Shown here: in pieces, positions 44,037-53,554 of the stretch
Position numbering within the stretch: position 1 is the stretch's first letter
Layout: the number at the start of each line of letters is the position of its first letter
Assembly (NCBI RefSeq): GCF_006539545.1
Contig: NZ_BJNF01000002.1
Span: 186,001-250,000 of the forward strand
DNA length: 64,000 bases
Direction of reading: 5' to 3'
DNA from: Nitrobacter winogradskyi
Lineage (GTDB): Bacteria > Pseudomonadota > Alphaproteobacteria > Rhizobiales > Xanthobacteraceae
Notes under the pieces: model-generated
Database searches by the model: none
What the model was told of the DNA's origin: nothing
What the model saw: only the letters and a program-made list of their open reading frames with translations
Translations under genes and position numbers: made by a program

Positions 44037-44124
44037 GTTAACGCAAAGAATTTTGCCCAACAGAAAAGTTTAGCAACCGTCGCCGATTGAGTCCGAAACG
44101 GGAACGTTGGCGCGTCGACGAGTT

Positions 44125-45507
44125 TCAGCTTTCGCGCGGCGGCTCCGCGTGGCTGATGACGCGCTTAACGCTTGGGAACGCACGGCGCAAAGCCCGTTCG
44201 ATCTCATCGACACTCTCGTGCACCCTGGCGACGCTCATCGACGGCGCGGCCCGGCAATGGAAGTTGACGATCTCGCCGGCCTCCGTGTCTCTGACGCGTA
44301 CGTTGTGAATGTCATGAATCGCTCCGCCGGCGGCGAAATCGGAAAGGGCTGTCCGGATGGCGTGGATGCGCCCGGGGGCAGCATCGGTCCCGAGCGGAAG
44401 CTCAGGTTCCAAGGGCTCGATGTGAGTATCCACTTCGACGTCTGCACCGAATTCGTGACGGATATCGTGCTCCAGCCGATGCGCGATGGCATGGGCATCC
44501 ACCAGCGCCATTTCGCCGTCGACCTCGAGGTCGATGCTGACCGTCAGCTTTGCTCCAAGGTCGTGCACCGTGACGTGATGAATGGCGAGGCCCAAATTGC
44601 GGGCTATCACCATGATGCGTTCGCGGACGCTTTCGTTGTCGCGGGCGACAGGTATCGCTGTGAATGTCAGATCAGCATCGCCGAGAGCCGCGGACACTGC
44701 ATCCTGGGCCTGCTGCTTGATGGCGTCGATGCGGTCGATCGGATAGGTTCGGGGAACTTCGACGATGACGTCGACGAAATGCCGGGGACCGACCATTCGT
44801 ACCCTCAGCCTCTTGAGATCGACGACATCCGGCAACGCCCTGATCGCGGCTCCGGCCTTTTCCGCGGCACCTTCCGGCGCTCGGTCCAGGAGGGTTTCGA
44901 CGGTGGCGCGTCCCAGCCGCAAACCCAACAGGGAAATCAGGATGGCGACGCCTATTGCAGCCGCCGCGTCACCCCACGCATAGCCTAGTCCGGATAGGGT
45001 CAGCCCGATGATGACGGCGACCGATCCAAGGACATCGGAGGCAAAGTGCAGGGCGTCGGCCTCCAGCGCCTGACTGCGGGTGTCGAGCGCGGCCCGGTGC
45101 AGCGCCCGGGCGCGCCAGGCATTAACGACAATGTCGACGAACAGGACGATGAACGGGATGGCGGAAAGTGTCGGCGGCGTCGCGCCTTCGCGGAGGTGGG
45201 TATATGCCTGCACCACGATGCCGCCGGCCAGGACATACAGCATGGCAATGACGCCGAGGGCAGAAAGGCTTTCGATTTTGCCATGGCCATAGTGGTGTTC
45301 GGCGTCGGCGGGACGGTCGGAAATCCGCACCACGACCCAGGTGACGATGGTGGCGACCAGATCGATCGAACTATGCAGGGCTTCGGAAATCAGCGCCAGA
45401 CTGCCGATCGCAACACCGACCATGAGTTTGATCGCCGCCATGCTGGCGCTGGCGATTATGGAGATGGCGGCGACTCTCGTTTTCGATCTGGCGGCGAGGC
45501 GTGACAT
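44125..45507 (-). CDS. Cation diffusion facilitator transporter with an extended triple C-terminal domain
   Basis: 460 residues, against about 300 for ordinary CDF proteins. The membrane domain (residues 10-205) holds the transport-site motifs HSSID (His45, Asp49) and HFASD (His154, Asp158), the His-Asp and His-Asp pattern typical of zinc-selective members, and the loop HHYGHGKIESL. The cytoplasmic part carries what look like three tandem ferredoxin-like dimerisation units (about 222-285, 298-366 and 378-455), each with an exposed histidine-containing strand (GPRHFVDVIVEVPR, AIHHVTVHDLGAK, AIHDIHNVRVRDTE). It probably exports Zn(II) or a related metal. It is a single gene facing the PAS kinase's upstream region. 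Confidence 0.9.
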   Translation of the reverse strand: MSRLAARSKTRVAAISIIASASMAAIKLMVGVAIGSLALISEALHSSIDLVATIVTWVVVRISDRPADAEHHYGHGKIESLSALGVIAMLYVLAGGIVVQAYTHLREGATPPTLSAIPFIVLFVDIVVNAWRARALHRAALDTRSQALEADALHFASDVLGSVAVIIGLTLSGLGYAWGDAAAAIGVAILISLLGLRLGRATVETLLDRAPEGAAEKAGAAIRALPDVVDLKRLRVRMVGPRHFVDVIVEVPRTYPIDRIDAIKQQAQDAVSAALGDADLTFTAIPVARDNESVRERIMVIARNLGLAIHHVTVHDLGAKLTVSIDLEVDGEMALVDAHAIAHRLEHDIRHEFGADVEVDTHIEPLEPELPLGTDAAPGRIHAIRTALSDFAAGGAIHDIHNVRVRDTEAGEIVNFHCRAAPSMSVARVHESVDEIERALRRAFPSVKRVISHAEPPRES

Positions 45508-45517
45508 TTTGCGGGAT

Positions 45518-45622
45518 TTATAGCGTTTTCGAGCGAAGTGGAAACGGGTTCGCGTGAAGAAAGCGCGTCAAAACAATAATCTAGAGCTCTGCTTCTGATT
45601 CAACCAGAAGCGAACATGCTCT
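45518..45622. repeat. Dispersed repeat, family B, copy 2 (inverted relative to copy 1)
   Basis: TATAGCGTTTTCGAGCGAAG, GGAAACGGGTTCGCGTGAAG, GCGTCAAAACAATAATCTAG and CGCTTCTGATT-like GCTTCTGATTCAACCAGAAG. It is the reverse complement in layout of the element at 35055 and lies just upstream of the CDF transporter start. Confidence 0.7.
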
Positions 45623-45739
45623 AGCAGCCTGCCACCCCGGATAAAAGCGCGTGCGATGGTGCAAGCGCCGTTCATTTGCAGACTCTGTTTGCTGTAAATC
45701 GTTCTGATTTAGATGCGGTCGGCGACGCTCTCGTAAAGA

Positions 45740-46096
45740 TTACCGGGATCTTGATCCATGCAATCGTGCGGCAAGCCAACCGATCGCGGCGGCACCGACA
45801 AGGCCGAGACATGCCGCCGCGGCATCGACCAGAAAATCCTCCAGCCGCGCATGGCGGCCGGGGGCCCATCGCTGCATGATCTCGAGAATACCTATCAGGA
45901 CGATGGCTATCGCTGCCACGCGCAATCGTCGTTGGGGAAATGAAAGGCCCACCGCGAGACCAACCAGCACGAAAGCCAGGGCGTGCTCACCATCTTGTCC
46001 TAGCTGAGAATGCGGACGATAGCGCGCCGGTCCGAGCGTCGCGAATATGACCGCCGCAATCAGGGCGGCCGTGCCGAGGCGGAAGAGGATCTTCAT
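45740..46096 (-). CDS. VanZ-like small membrane protein
   Basis: 118 residues from ATG 46096. Four hydrophobic segments: FRLGTAALIAAVIFATLGPA, ALAFVLVGLAVGLSFPQ, VAAIAIVLIGILEIMQRW and VDAAAACLGLVGAAAIGWLA. The motif EIMQRWAPGRHARLEDFLVD before the last helix is characteristic of the VanZ-like family. Its cellular role is not established. It stands alone between the CDF gene and the HU-family gene. Confidence 0.75.
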   Translation of the reverse strand: MKILFRLGTAALIAAVIFATLGPARYRPHSQLGQDGEHALAFVLVGLAVGLSFPQRRLRVAAIAIVLIGILEIMQRWAPGRHARLEDFLVDAAAACLGLVGAAAIGWLAARLHGSRSR

Positions 46097-46350
46097 GGCT
46101 GGCGCATAGCACAATTTGCTGCCAGGAGAAGGGGTGCGCGAAACGGGGGGAGACAACCGCCGGCAAGCCGCTCCGAATAGAAAGAAGCATTGCTGACGGC
46201 GCCTACGGGCGGATTCCTGCTTTTTACCGGTAAATCACGGGGATCGAACGGCCCTCCGTGCGAAGTAAGCTGTTATAAATCCCACAAGGCGTGTTTTTTT
46301 AGCTGGATTTGGAAATATTGTTTTTCGGGCCGAATCAACAGACAGGATCG

Positions 46351-46653
46351 ATGATGGCAACCCAGATGACGAAATCGCAGCTCGTTGAGAAGATCTCGAC
46401 TCAGGTCGGATTGTCCAAAAAGGACGTAAAGGGCGTTCTCGAGGCGCTTGCGACGACAGGTTACAAAGAGCTTAAAAAGACCGGGGCCTTTCTGCTTCCG
46501 GGTTTCGCGAAGTTCGTGGTGATCAAGAAGCCGGCGACCAAGGCGCGCAAGGGGACCAACCCTTTCACCGGCGAGCCAATGACATTCAAGGCGAAACCCG
46601 CCCGAAAGATCGTCAGGGCGCGGCCGGTCAAGGCTGCGAAGGACGCGGTGTGA
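46351..46653 (+). CDS. HU-family DNA-binding protein
   Basis: 100 residues from ATG 46351 (ACAGGA upstream). HU/IHF-like core: MTKSQLVEKISTQVGLSKKD, VKGVLEALATTGYKELKKTG, FLLPGFAKFVVIKKPATKAR, then GTNPFTGEPMTFKAKPARKI and a basic tail. The loop KARKGTNPFTGEPM corresponds to the DNA-clasping arm (RxGRNPxTGE in HU). It is probably a nucleoid protein that bends DNA, in the histone-like group specific to rhizobia and relatives. A strong terminator follows immediately. Confidence 0.88.
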   Translation: MMATQMTKSQLVEKISTQVGLSKKDVKGVLEALATTGYKELKKTGAFLLPGFAKFVVIKKPATKARKGTNPFTGEPMTFKAKPARKIVRARPVKAAKDAV

Positions 46654-46656
46654 TGC

Positions 46657-46683
46657 AGGGGCCCTTCGGGGCCCTTGTTCTTT
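46657..46683 (+). terminator. Intrinsic terminator of the HU-family gene
   Basis: Perfect 8-bp stem AGGGGCCC (46657-46664) and GGGGCCCT (46668-46675) with a three-base TTC loop, followed by TGTTCTTT. It begins 4 nt after the HU-family stop, in the gap before the converging glgP gene. Confidence 0.75.
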
Positions 46684-46745
46684 CGGACGCTGGTTGCCCA
46701 CGGCTCTTCCGAAGGTGCCGGTTTAGCTCGAGGTTTTTGTCGGCA

Positions 46746-49241
46746 TCAGACCACGGGTATGCCCCAGATGTCTTCAGCGTACTCCCGAATCGTCCGGTCC
46801 GAAGAGAACCATGCCATGCGGGCGACGTTGAGTATGCTGGAGTGGATCCATTCCGGGCTGGCCCACTTTGTGTCGACGGCGCGCTGCGTACGATAGTAAT
46901 CGTCGAAATCGGCGGATACGAGATAGTGGTCGAGAAACCGCAGCGCATGTGCAATGGGAATGAAACGAGAAGCATCGTCCGGTGAAAATACTCCGCTCTC
47001 GATGGCTTCGATCACGCGGGCCAGTTTCGGCGACGATGTGATGATATCGGTTGCATCCAGCCCCATGGAGCGGCGCTGCACGACCTCGTCCGCTCTCATG
47101 CCGAAGATATGGATATTCTCTTCACCGACATGTTCGGCAATCTCAATATTGGCGCCGTCGAACGTCCCGATGGTGATCGCCCCATTCAGCGCGAGCTTCA
47201 TGTTACCGGTGCCAGAAGCTTCCATGCCGGCAGTGGAAATCTGTTCGGACAGATCGCTCGCTGGAACGATCACTTCAGCAGCGCTCACATTGTAATTGGG
47301 AATGAAGACCACCTTGAGAAGATCCCTGATCCGGGCGTCATTATTGATGATATTCCCGATGTCATTGATGAACTTGATGATGAGCTTGGCCTGCCGGTAG
47401 CTCGCGGCGGCCTTCCCGGCGAAAATCTTGACGCGTGGTGTCCAGTTGTCCTGCGGGTTGTCCAGGATCGCCTGATAGAGTGCGATGGTCTCGATCGCGT
47501 TGAGAAGCTGGCGCTTGTATTCATGGATGCGCTTGATCTGAACGTCGAACAGCGCCGATGGATCAACGACTATCCCGAATTGTCTGGCTATGATCTGGGA
47601 GAGCGCGACCTTGTTCGCTCGTTTCACGGCCTGAAACTGCTGCTGGAACGCAGGGGCGTCCGATAGTCGCTCCAGTATCCGTAACCGCTCGGGTTCATCG
47701 AGTACTGCTGCCCCACATGCATCCTGTAGCAAGGAGGTAAGTTGCGGATTGCATTGATGCAGCCAGCGGCGAAAGGTAATTCCGTTGGTCTTGTTCGTGA
47801 TACGATCCGGATAGAGGCTATTCAAATCGGCGAATACGGTCTCCCGCATGAGTTCGCTATGCATGGCTGAAACACCGTTGATGCGATGAGAGCCAACGAA
47901 CGCAAGATGACCCATGCGGACACGGCGGCCGCCGGTTTCGTCAATCAGCGACACCGACGCCTGAGAGCGTGCGTCCGCTCCGAAATGCTTTTCCGCGGCC
48001 GCAAGATGATCTGCGTTGATCCGATAAATAATATCGAGATGTCGCGGTAGCATCCGTTCGAACAGTTCGACCGGCCATGTCTCGAGCGCCTCGGGCAACA
48101 GTGTGTGGTTTGTGTAAGAGATCGTCTTCGTGGTTATGTCCAGGGCATCGTTCCAGCCAATATGATATCTATCCGTTAACAGCCGCATCAGTTCGGGAAC
48201 GGCGAGGCTGGGATGGGTATCATTGAGCTGGATCGCCGCATGGGACGGCAGCGACCGGATATCTCCATCGGTATGGAGATGGCGATTGAGAATATCCTGC
48301 AAAGAGGCGGAGACAAAAAAGTACTCCTGACGGAGGCGCAATTCGCGTCCGGCTGGGGTTTCATCGCTTGGATATAGAAACTTCGATATCGCTTGCGCTC
48401 GCGCCATCTCGGACATCGCGCCGAGGTGATCGCCGCTGTTGAAGGTATCGAGGCGCATCGGATCGACGGCGCGTGCAGACCACAGCCGTAGCGCATTGAC
48501 GTGGCGGCCGCGCCAGCCGACGATTGGCGTATCGTAGGCGATCGCCTGGATGGTCTCGTCAGGTATCCAAAGGGTCCGGCCTTCTTTGCCGTCCTCCTCG
48601 ACATGATCGAGGCGCCCGCCGTACTGGATGTCGAACACCACATCGCGGCGTTCGAATTCCCATGGGTTTCCTGAGAGTAACCACCGTTCGGGAAATTCTT
48701 CCTGCCATCCGTTTGAGATGATCTGACGAAAGAGCCCGTGTTCATAGCGGATGCCGTAGCCTCGTGCTGGAATCGCGAGCGACGCCATGCTTTCCATGAA
48801 ACATGCGGCAAGTCGGCCGAGTCCCCCATTGCCGAGTGCTGCATCCGGCTCGACACTACGTAGTTCATCGAAGTCGAGGCCGAGGTCCTCGATCGCCATT
48901 CGGAATGGCTCCATCAGTGACATGTTCGTCAGCGCGTCGGTCAGCAACCGTCCGATCAGGAACTCGAGCGACAGATAATAGGCATGCTTGGCTCCATGAT
49001 TCTGAGTGGCCCGATCGGATTGGAGCCATTGATAGACGATACGATCCCGCAGCGTTAGCGCCGCCGCGATGTACCAGTCGTGGATGTCGGCGTGTTTGAC
49101 GTCTTTTCCTGCCACCAGAACGATCTTTGACAGTATCGTACTCTTGATCTCTGCGACGATGTCATCGTCTTCAGGTTCGGGCCATGCCGGTGTGTCCTCA
49201 ACGAGGGCGCGAAGTCGTTTGGGCGAAACGTCAAAAGCCAT
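46746..49241 (-). CDS. glgP: Glycogen (alpha-glucan) phosphorylase
   Basis: 831 residues. It releases glucose 1-phosphate from alpha-1,4-glucan ends with pyridoxal phosphate. Landmarks: NHGAKHAYYLSLEFLIGRLL, EPDAALGNGGLGRLAACFME, ATTI-like GYGIRYEHGLFRQ, FDVQIKRIHEYKRQLLNAIE, and the cofactor lysine near residue 682 in GTGNMKLALNGAITIGTFDG. ATG 49241 (MAFDVSPKRLR) is preferred; an upstream frame to 49307 runs into a repeat. It follows the glgE-treZ operon on the same strand after a 453-nt gap filled by repeats, so it may have its own promoter. Confidence 0.94.
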   Translation of the reverse strand: MAFDVSPKRLRALVEDTPAWPEPEDDDIVAEIKSTILSKIVLVAGKDVKHADIHDWYIAAALTLRDRIVYQWLQSDRATQNHGAKHAYYLSLEFLIGRLLTDALTNMSLMEPFRMAIEDLGLDFDELRSVEPDAALGNGGLGRLAACFMESMASLAIPARGYGIRYEHGLFRQIISNGWQEEFPERWLLSGNPWEFERRDVVFDIQYGGRLDHVEEDGKEGRTLWIPDETIQAIAYDTPIVGWRGRHVNALRLWSARAVDPMRLDTFNSGDHLGAMSEMARAQAISKFLYPSDETPAGRELRLRQEYFFVSASLQDILNRHLHTDGDIRSLPSHAAIQLNDTHPSLAVPELMRLLTDRYHIGWNDALDITTKTISYTNHTLLPEALETWPVELFERMLPRHLDIIYRINADHLAAAEKHFGADARSQASVSLIDETGGRRVRMGHLAFVGSHRINGVSAMHSELMRETVFADLNSLYPDRITNKTNGITFRRWLHQCNPQLTSLLQDACGAAVLDEPERLRILERLSDAPAFQQQFQAVKRANKVALSQIIARQFGIVVDPSALFDVQIKRIHEYKRQLLNAIETIALYQAILDNPQDNWTPRVKIFAGKAAASYRQAKLIIKFINDIGNIINNDARIRDLLKVVFIPNYNVSAAEVIVPASDLSEQISTAGMEASGTGNMKLALNGAITIGTFDGANIEIAEHVGEENIHIFGMRADEVVQRRSMGLDATDIITSSPKLARVIEAIESGVFSPDDASRFIPIAHALRFLDHYLVSADFDDYYRTQRAVDTKWASPEWIHSSILNVARMAWFSSDRTIREYAEDIWGIPVV

Positions 49242-49271
49242 CCAATATCCCGATCTCATTCTGCCAAGAAC

Positions 49272-49512
49272 ACTTCGTTTCTGATTGAATCGGACGCGAA
49301 GCTTCAACTGTTATTCTGAGGCGATTTCTTCGCACGAACCTGGATCCATCCGGGCAAGCTCTAGGACATGCTTCGTTCGAAAAAAACACTCGTGAACCCA
49401 ACTGGCGCCACTTGGACCATGATCCCGAGAAGTGGAAACGGCTTTCGGAAAAGATCATGCTCCAACAAAAAAGATAAGCGACGAGTTTGATCCAACACAG
49501 TTGAAACAGACT
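49272..49512. repeat. Composite of dispersed repeats B and A
   Basis: 49272-49370 carries a decayed family B copy (CGTTTCTGATTGAATCGGAC, CGATTTCTTCGCACGAACCT). 49417-49512 carries a family A copy (ACCATGATCCCGAGAAGTGG, AAACGGCTTTCGGAAAAGAT, CATGCTCC, then TTGATCCAACACAGTTGAAA and CAGACTCCAGCG). Together they fill most of the gene-free stretch between glgP and treZ; I see nothing else certain in 49513-49694. Confidence 0.65.
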
Positions 49513-49694
49513 CCAGCGTGAGTGATGCCTTTTGTAGTTCGGTATCGATTTAGCTTCTCTGAGGAGTTCACTTGAGGTTTGATTATATCGATTTGTTCCG
49601 TGTTTGGAACCGTTGTCGCCGCTGCCGCCGGGTTGGGCGGTGAGCCGATAGAGCATTATGAAACGACATCGGGCATGAGTTGCACGCGATAAGT

Positions 49695-51479
49695 TTACGC
49701 GGAATGCCGCTCTTCTTCAGGCCGTTTCAGTGACCAGAATACCGACCATGCTCGCAGGCGCACCGGTAACTCGCCACCCCAGATCGGTCGCCCCGGCATC
49801 GGGGAGGTGTCATTCGTTACGTTATGATCCGAAATATTGGCGCGAAGGTGTAACTGGACGTCGTTGCCTAGCGTCCAGCACGCGATCAGTAGACGATCGT
49901 CCTGGTGAAGATCGGCGGAATCAAACTTTGCGTTGCCGAGATGGGGCATGAGTTCATCCCTACGAGTTCGCAACAGCCGTTTGACCAGTACATGACGCGG
50001 CAGGCGCTGGCCTTGGTCGGGCCAGTCAAGAATCGCCGCCTCGAATGTGGACAGCGCAAGAGGATCAGGCACGTCGTCGCCGAACATGTCGTAGGCTTCC
50101 GCGAATTCTCTCCGGCGTCCGGCTCGCACAGCGTCGGCGAGGTCGCCTTTGAAGTCGCAGAAGAACGGGAAGGGCGTGGTTGCTCCCCATTCCTCGCCCA
50201 TGAACATCAGCGGTGGCATCGGCGCGAGCAACGTGATCGCAAGCGCTGCTTCGATGGCACGGGCGTCAGCCGACCATTCGAGGCGGTCACCCAGCGCGCG
50301 GTTGCCGATCTGATCGTGGTTTTGAAGGAAGTTCACGAAAGCGGTTGGGGGCAGTCCGCCGATGCGTTCCCCACGAGCCCGTCCGCTGCGATGAGCGGAG
50401 GGCTCGCCCTGGTAAGCGAAGCCAGCACGCAGTGTTCGTGCGAGAAGATGGCGTGGATTGGCAGCGTAATCTTCATAATAGCCGTGGCCTTCCTGAGTGA
50501 GGATGACATGCCAGGCGTGATGGTAGTCGTCATTCCACTGGGCGCGATACTTTCCCTCCGGTACACCTGAGGAAGGATCGAGCAGGCCCGCGCGGTTATC
50601 GTCGTTCTCAAGCACGAGGTGAATGTGGCGTCTGTCCTGCCGCGCCAGAATCCCGATAGCGCGGCTGATATCTTTCAAGATTGGTGGTTCGCCCGTCTCG
50701 GGGATGGCGTGCACCGCGTCGAGGCGAAGACCGTCAAATCGATAATTGCCGAGCCAGTGAAGTGCATTATTGACAGCGAAGGCGCGGACTTGGGGAACGC
50801 GATAATCGATCGCCGCTCCCCAAGGTGTCTTCGCATCACAGAAGAACTGCGGTGCGTAGCGCTCCAGATAATTTCCTTCTGGCCCGAAGTGGTTGTAGAC
50901 GACGTCGAGAAAAACCATCAGGCCACGCAGATGGGCTTGATCGATGAGTTCTCTCAGATCGTCTGGCGTGCCGTAAACATGATCGGGTGCATACCACAGC
51001 GCGCCATCGTAACCCCAATTTCGCGTTCCCGCGAAGTCGGCAAGCGGCATTAATTCGATGGCGGTGATCCCTGTCGATACCAGATGATCGAGTTTGTCGA
51101 TCATGGCACGATAAGTGCCCTCAGGCGTGAAGGTTCCGACATGGCATTCTAGGATGACCGTCTCATGCCAGGGCCGTCCGCGCCAGTCGATTGCTTTCCA
51201 GCGGAAACGGTGGTGGTCGACAAGCTCGCTCCGGCCGGACACATCATCGGGTTGATAAGACGACGCAGGATCCGGCACGTCCAGCTCATCATCAATCCGG
51301 TAGTGATAACGGGTCCCTGCCTTCGCGGCCGCTACATCCGCGACGAACCAACCGCTATCGTCCTTTTCCATCCGATGCGCGTTATCGGTAACAACGGATA
51401 CTGTATCGGCCGCAGGCGCCCAGAGCCGGAACGTTGCGCCCTCCGTTGTGAGAGCAGGGCCGAATCGGCCGACGCTCAT
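49695..51479 (-). CDS. treZ: Malto-oligosyltrehalose trehalohydrolase
   Basis: 594 residues, GH13. It cuts trehalose from maltooligosyl-trehalose made by TreY. N-terminal beta domain ([20 protein letters not shown]) then a barrel with WHETVILECHVGTFTPEGTY, ITAIELMPLADFAGTRNWGY, the nucleophile region RFDGLRLDAVHAI, the acid region HLVLENDDN and FLQNHDQIGNRALGDRL. GRxGxxL-type trehalohydrolase features and WGYDG support TreZ over GlgB or GlgX. Its ATG overlaps the glgX stop by four bases. No treY lies in the window, so the TreY partner must be elsewhere. Confidence 0.92.
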   Translation of the reverse strand: MSVGRFGPALTTEGATFRLWAPAADTVSVVTDNAHRMEKDDSGWFVADVAAAKAGTRYHYRIDDELDVPDPASSYQPDDVSGRSELVDHHRFRWKAIDWRGRPWHETVILECHVGTFTPEGTYRAMIDKLDHLVSTGITAIELMPLADFAGTRNWGYDGALWYAPDHVYGTPDDLRELIDQAHLRGLMVFLDVVYNHFGPEGNYLERYAPQFFCDAKTPWGAAIDYRVPQVRAFAVNNALHWLGNYRFDGLRLDAVHAIPETGEPPILKDISRAIGILARQDRRHIHLVLENDDNRAGLLDPSSGVPEGKYRAQWNDDYHHAWHVILTQEGHGYYEDYAANPRHLLARTLRAGFAYQGEPSAHRSGRARGERIGGLPPTAFVNFLQNHDQIGNRALGDRLEWSADARAIEAALAITLLAPMPPLMFMGEEWGATTPFPFFCDFKGDLADAVRAGRRREFAEAYDMFGDDVPDPLALSTFEAAILDWPDQGQRLPRHVLVKRLLRTRRDELMPHLGNAKFDSADLHQDDRLLIACWTLGNDVQLHLRANISDHNVTNDTSPMPGRPIWGGELPVRLRAWSVFWSLKRPEEERHSA

Positions 51480-53554
51480 GGGTGACCTGCGAACGCAATG
51501 ACGCTGCGAGGCGGGGCCTGCATCGTCGTGTCAGGGTGGTGCGGGGCGTCATCGGCGTTATGGTCCGCTGTGTGAAGTACGATCGACCACGTCTTGTATT
51601 CTTCCAGGTTCGGAATCCTGAACTCGATGGAATCCGGTGCGGCGTTGAGAACGACGTAAAGCGCCTTCTCGTGGCGCTCCATGGGTCCGAGCACGTAGGA
51701 AAGAAACCTGCCTTCTGGGAAATTCCAGTCGGACTCAGTCATTTCGTTTCCCTCCGGCGTGAGCCATAGCACCCCGTACGAACTATCTGTCCTTTTCGCC
51801 GTCACCCATTGTCGTGATCTGATCTGCTCAAATCGCTTTCTGATCGCGATAAGGCGTCCGACGAAGTCGGTCATGTCGTTGTCCTTATCGCCAAGACCGC
51901 TCCAATCGATCCATCCGATCTCGTTGTCCTGGCAATAAGCGTTATTGTTCCCGCTCTGGCTGTTGCCGACCTCGTCGCCTGCGAGAAGAAGCGGCACCCC
52001 TTGGGCCAGCAGCAGGCAAGCGAGCTGGTTCTTGCGAAGCTGACAGCGGAGCGCGAGAATTACAGGATCGTTAGTCGATCCTTCGTGGCCGCAATTGTTG
52101 CTGAGATTATCATTGGAGCCATCGCGATTGTCCTCGCCGTTGGCTTCGTTGTGCTTCTCGTTATAAGAAAACAGATCCGCCAGGGTGAAGCCGTCATGAA
52201 CGGTAACGTGATTGACGCCGGCGCGCGGTGCGCGGTCGTCATGGTTGAAAAGGTCCGACGATCCCGTCATGCGACGGCTGACATCGCCGATCAGGTTTCC
52301 TTCACCGGCCCAGTAACGTCGCATCGTGCTGCGATACCGGTCATTCCACTCCGACCATTGCGAAGGAAAGCCACCGACCTGATAGCCGCCGGGGCCGACA
52401 TCCCATGGTTCTGCGACCAGCTTGACGTTAGCGAGAACGGGATCTTGCCTGATTGCATTAAGAAAAGCGCTGTTACGATCGAATCCGTGGGCTCCTCGCG
52501 CCAGTGTGCTTGCGAGATCAAAGCGGAAGCCATCGATGTGACAGACCTCGACCCAATAGCGCAGCGAATCCATTACCATCTGCAGCACGCGCGGATGGGT
52601 CAGGTTTAGCGAGTTTCCGGTCCCTGTGAAGTCGTCGTAGTAGCGGGGATTGTCCGGCATCAGCCAATAGTAGGAGGCGTTGTCGATACCGCGGAATGAT
52701 AGTGTGGGGCCGAGGTGATTTCCCTCCGCGGTATGATTGTAGACGACGTCGAGCATGATCTCGAAGCCGGCGTCGTGAAGGCGAGCCACGGTCATGCGGA
52801 ACTCGTCCAGCGCCGCGCCCTTCGCGTATCGTTGCTCCGGCGCGAAGAACGAGAGGGAGTTGTATCCCCAGTAGTTGCTCAGCTTCTGCTCGACAAGATG
52901 GCGATCGTCGACGAAGCCGTGAACCGGAAGAAGTTCAATCGTTGTGACGCCGAGGCGCCGCAGGTGATCGATCATGGCCGGCGCGGCCAATGCGCCGTAA
53001 GTGCCACGGAGCTCCGGCGCAATATCCATGCGTGTCTTGGTCAGGCCTTTGACGTGAGCTTCGTAGATGATCGTGTCTTCCCAGGTGGCGCTGGGCCGTG
53101 GTTCACGCCTTCCCCAATTGTATGTTTCGTCGATGACGGTGGCTTTTGGCATGGCGCGGGCGTTGTCGCGCCTGTCGAAGGACAAATCCTCACGCGGACT
53201 TCCGGCGCGGTAGGCGAAATGTGCGTCGCTCCAAACCAATCGCCCGCTGATCTTCTTTGCGTAGGGATCGAGCAGGAGTTTGTGAGGATTGAACCGATGC
53301 CCGTGTTGAGGATCGTAGGGACCATAGACGCGATAGCCATAGAGCTGTCCCGGCGCGACATCGTTCAGATAGCAGTGCCAGACGTTCTCGGTGTGCTCGG
53401 GCAGGGTGATGCGCTCGATCTCCCGACGCCCCTTGCTGTCGAACAGGCATAGCTCAACCTTCTCCGCATGTGCGGAAAAGAGCGCGAAGTTCGTTCCGCG
53501 ACCGTCCCAAGTCGAACCAAGCTGGACATATGTGCCCTCCGAAACTCTCATCAT
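51476..53554 (-). CDS. glgX: Glycogen debranching enzyme
   Basis: 692 residues, GH13 with an N-terminal carbohydrate-binding domain ([20 protein letters not shown]). Landmarks: [60 protein letters not shown], nucleophile [15 protein letters not shown], acid [20 protein letters not shown], and [20 protein letters not shown]. It hydrolyses alpha-1,6 branches on limit dextrins produced by GlgP. Four-base overlaps on both sides (with glgB and treZ) place it in one operon. Confidence 0.95.
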   Translation of the reverse strand: MMRVSEGTYVQLGSTWDGRGTNFALFSAHAEKVELCLFDSKGRREIERITLPEHTENVWHCYLNDVAPGQLYGYRVYGPYDPQHGHRFNPHKLLLDPYAKKISGRLVWSDAHFAYRAGSPREDLSFDRRDNARAMPKATVIDETYNWGRREPRPSATWEDTIIYEAHVKGLTKTRMDIAPELRGTYGALAAPAMIDHLRRLGVTTIELLPVHGFVDDRHLVEQKLSNYWGYNSLSFFAPEQRYAKGAALDEFRMTVARLHDAGFEIMLDVVYNHTAEGNHLGPTLSFRGIDNASYYWLMPDNPRYYDDFTGTGNSLNLTHPRVLQMVMDSLRYWVEVCHIDGFRFDLASTLARGAHGFDRNSAFLNAIRQDPVLANVKLVAEPWDVGPGGYQVGGFPSQWSEWNDRYRSTMRRYWAGEGNLIGDVSRRMTGSSDLFNHDDRAPRAGVNHVTVHDGFTLADLFSYNEKHNEANGEDNRDGSNDNLSNNCGHEGSTNDPVILALRCQLRKNQLACLLLAQGVPLLLAGDEVGNSQSGNNNAYCQDNEIGWIDWSGLGDKDNDMTDFVGRLIAIRKRFEQIRSRQWVTAKRTDSSYGVLWLTPEGNEMTESDWNFPEGRFLSYVLGPMERHEKALYVVLNAAPDSIEFRIPNLEEYKTWSIVLHTADHNADDAPHHPDTTMQAPPRSVIAFAGHP

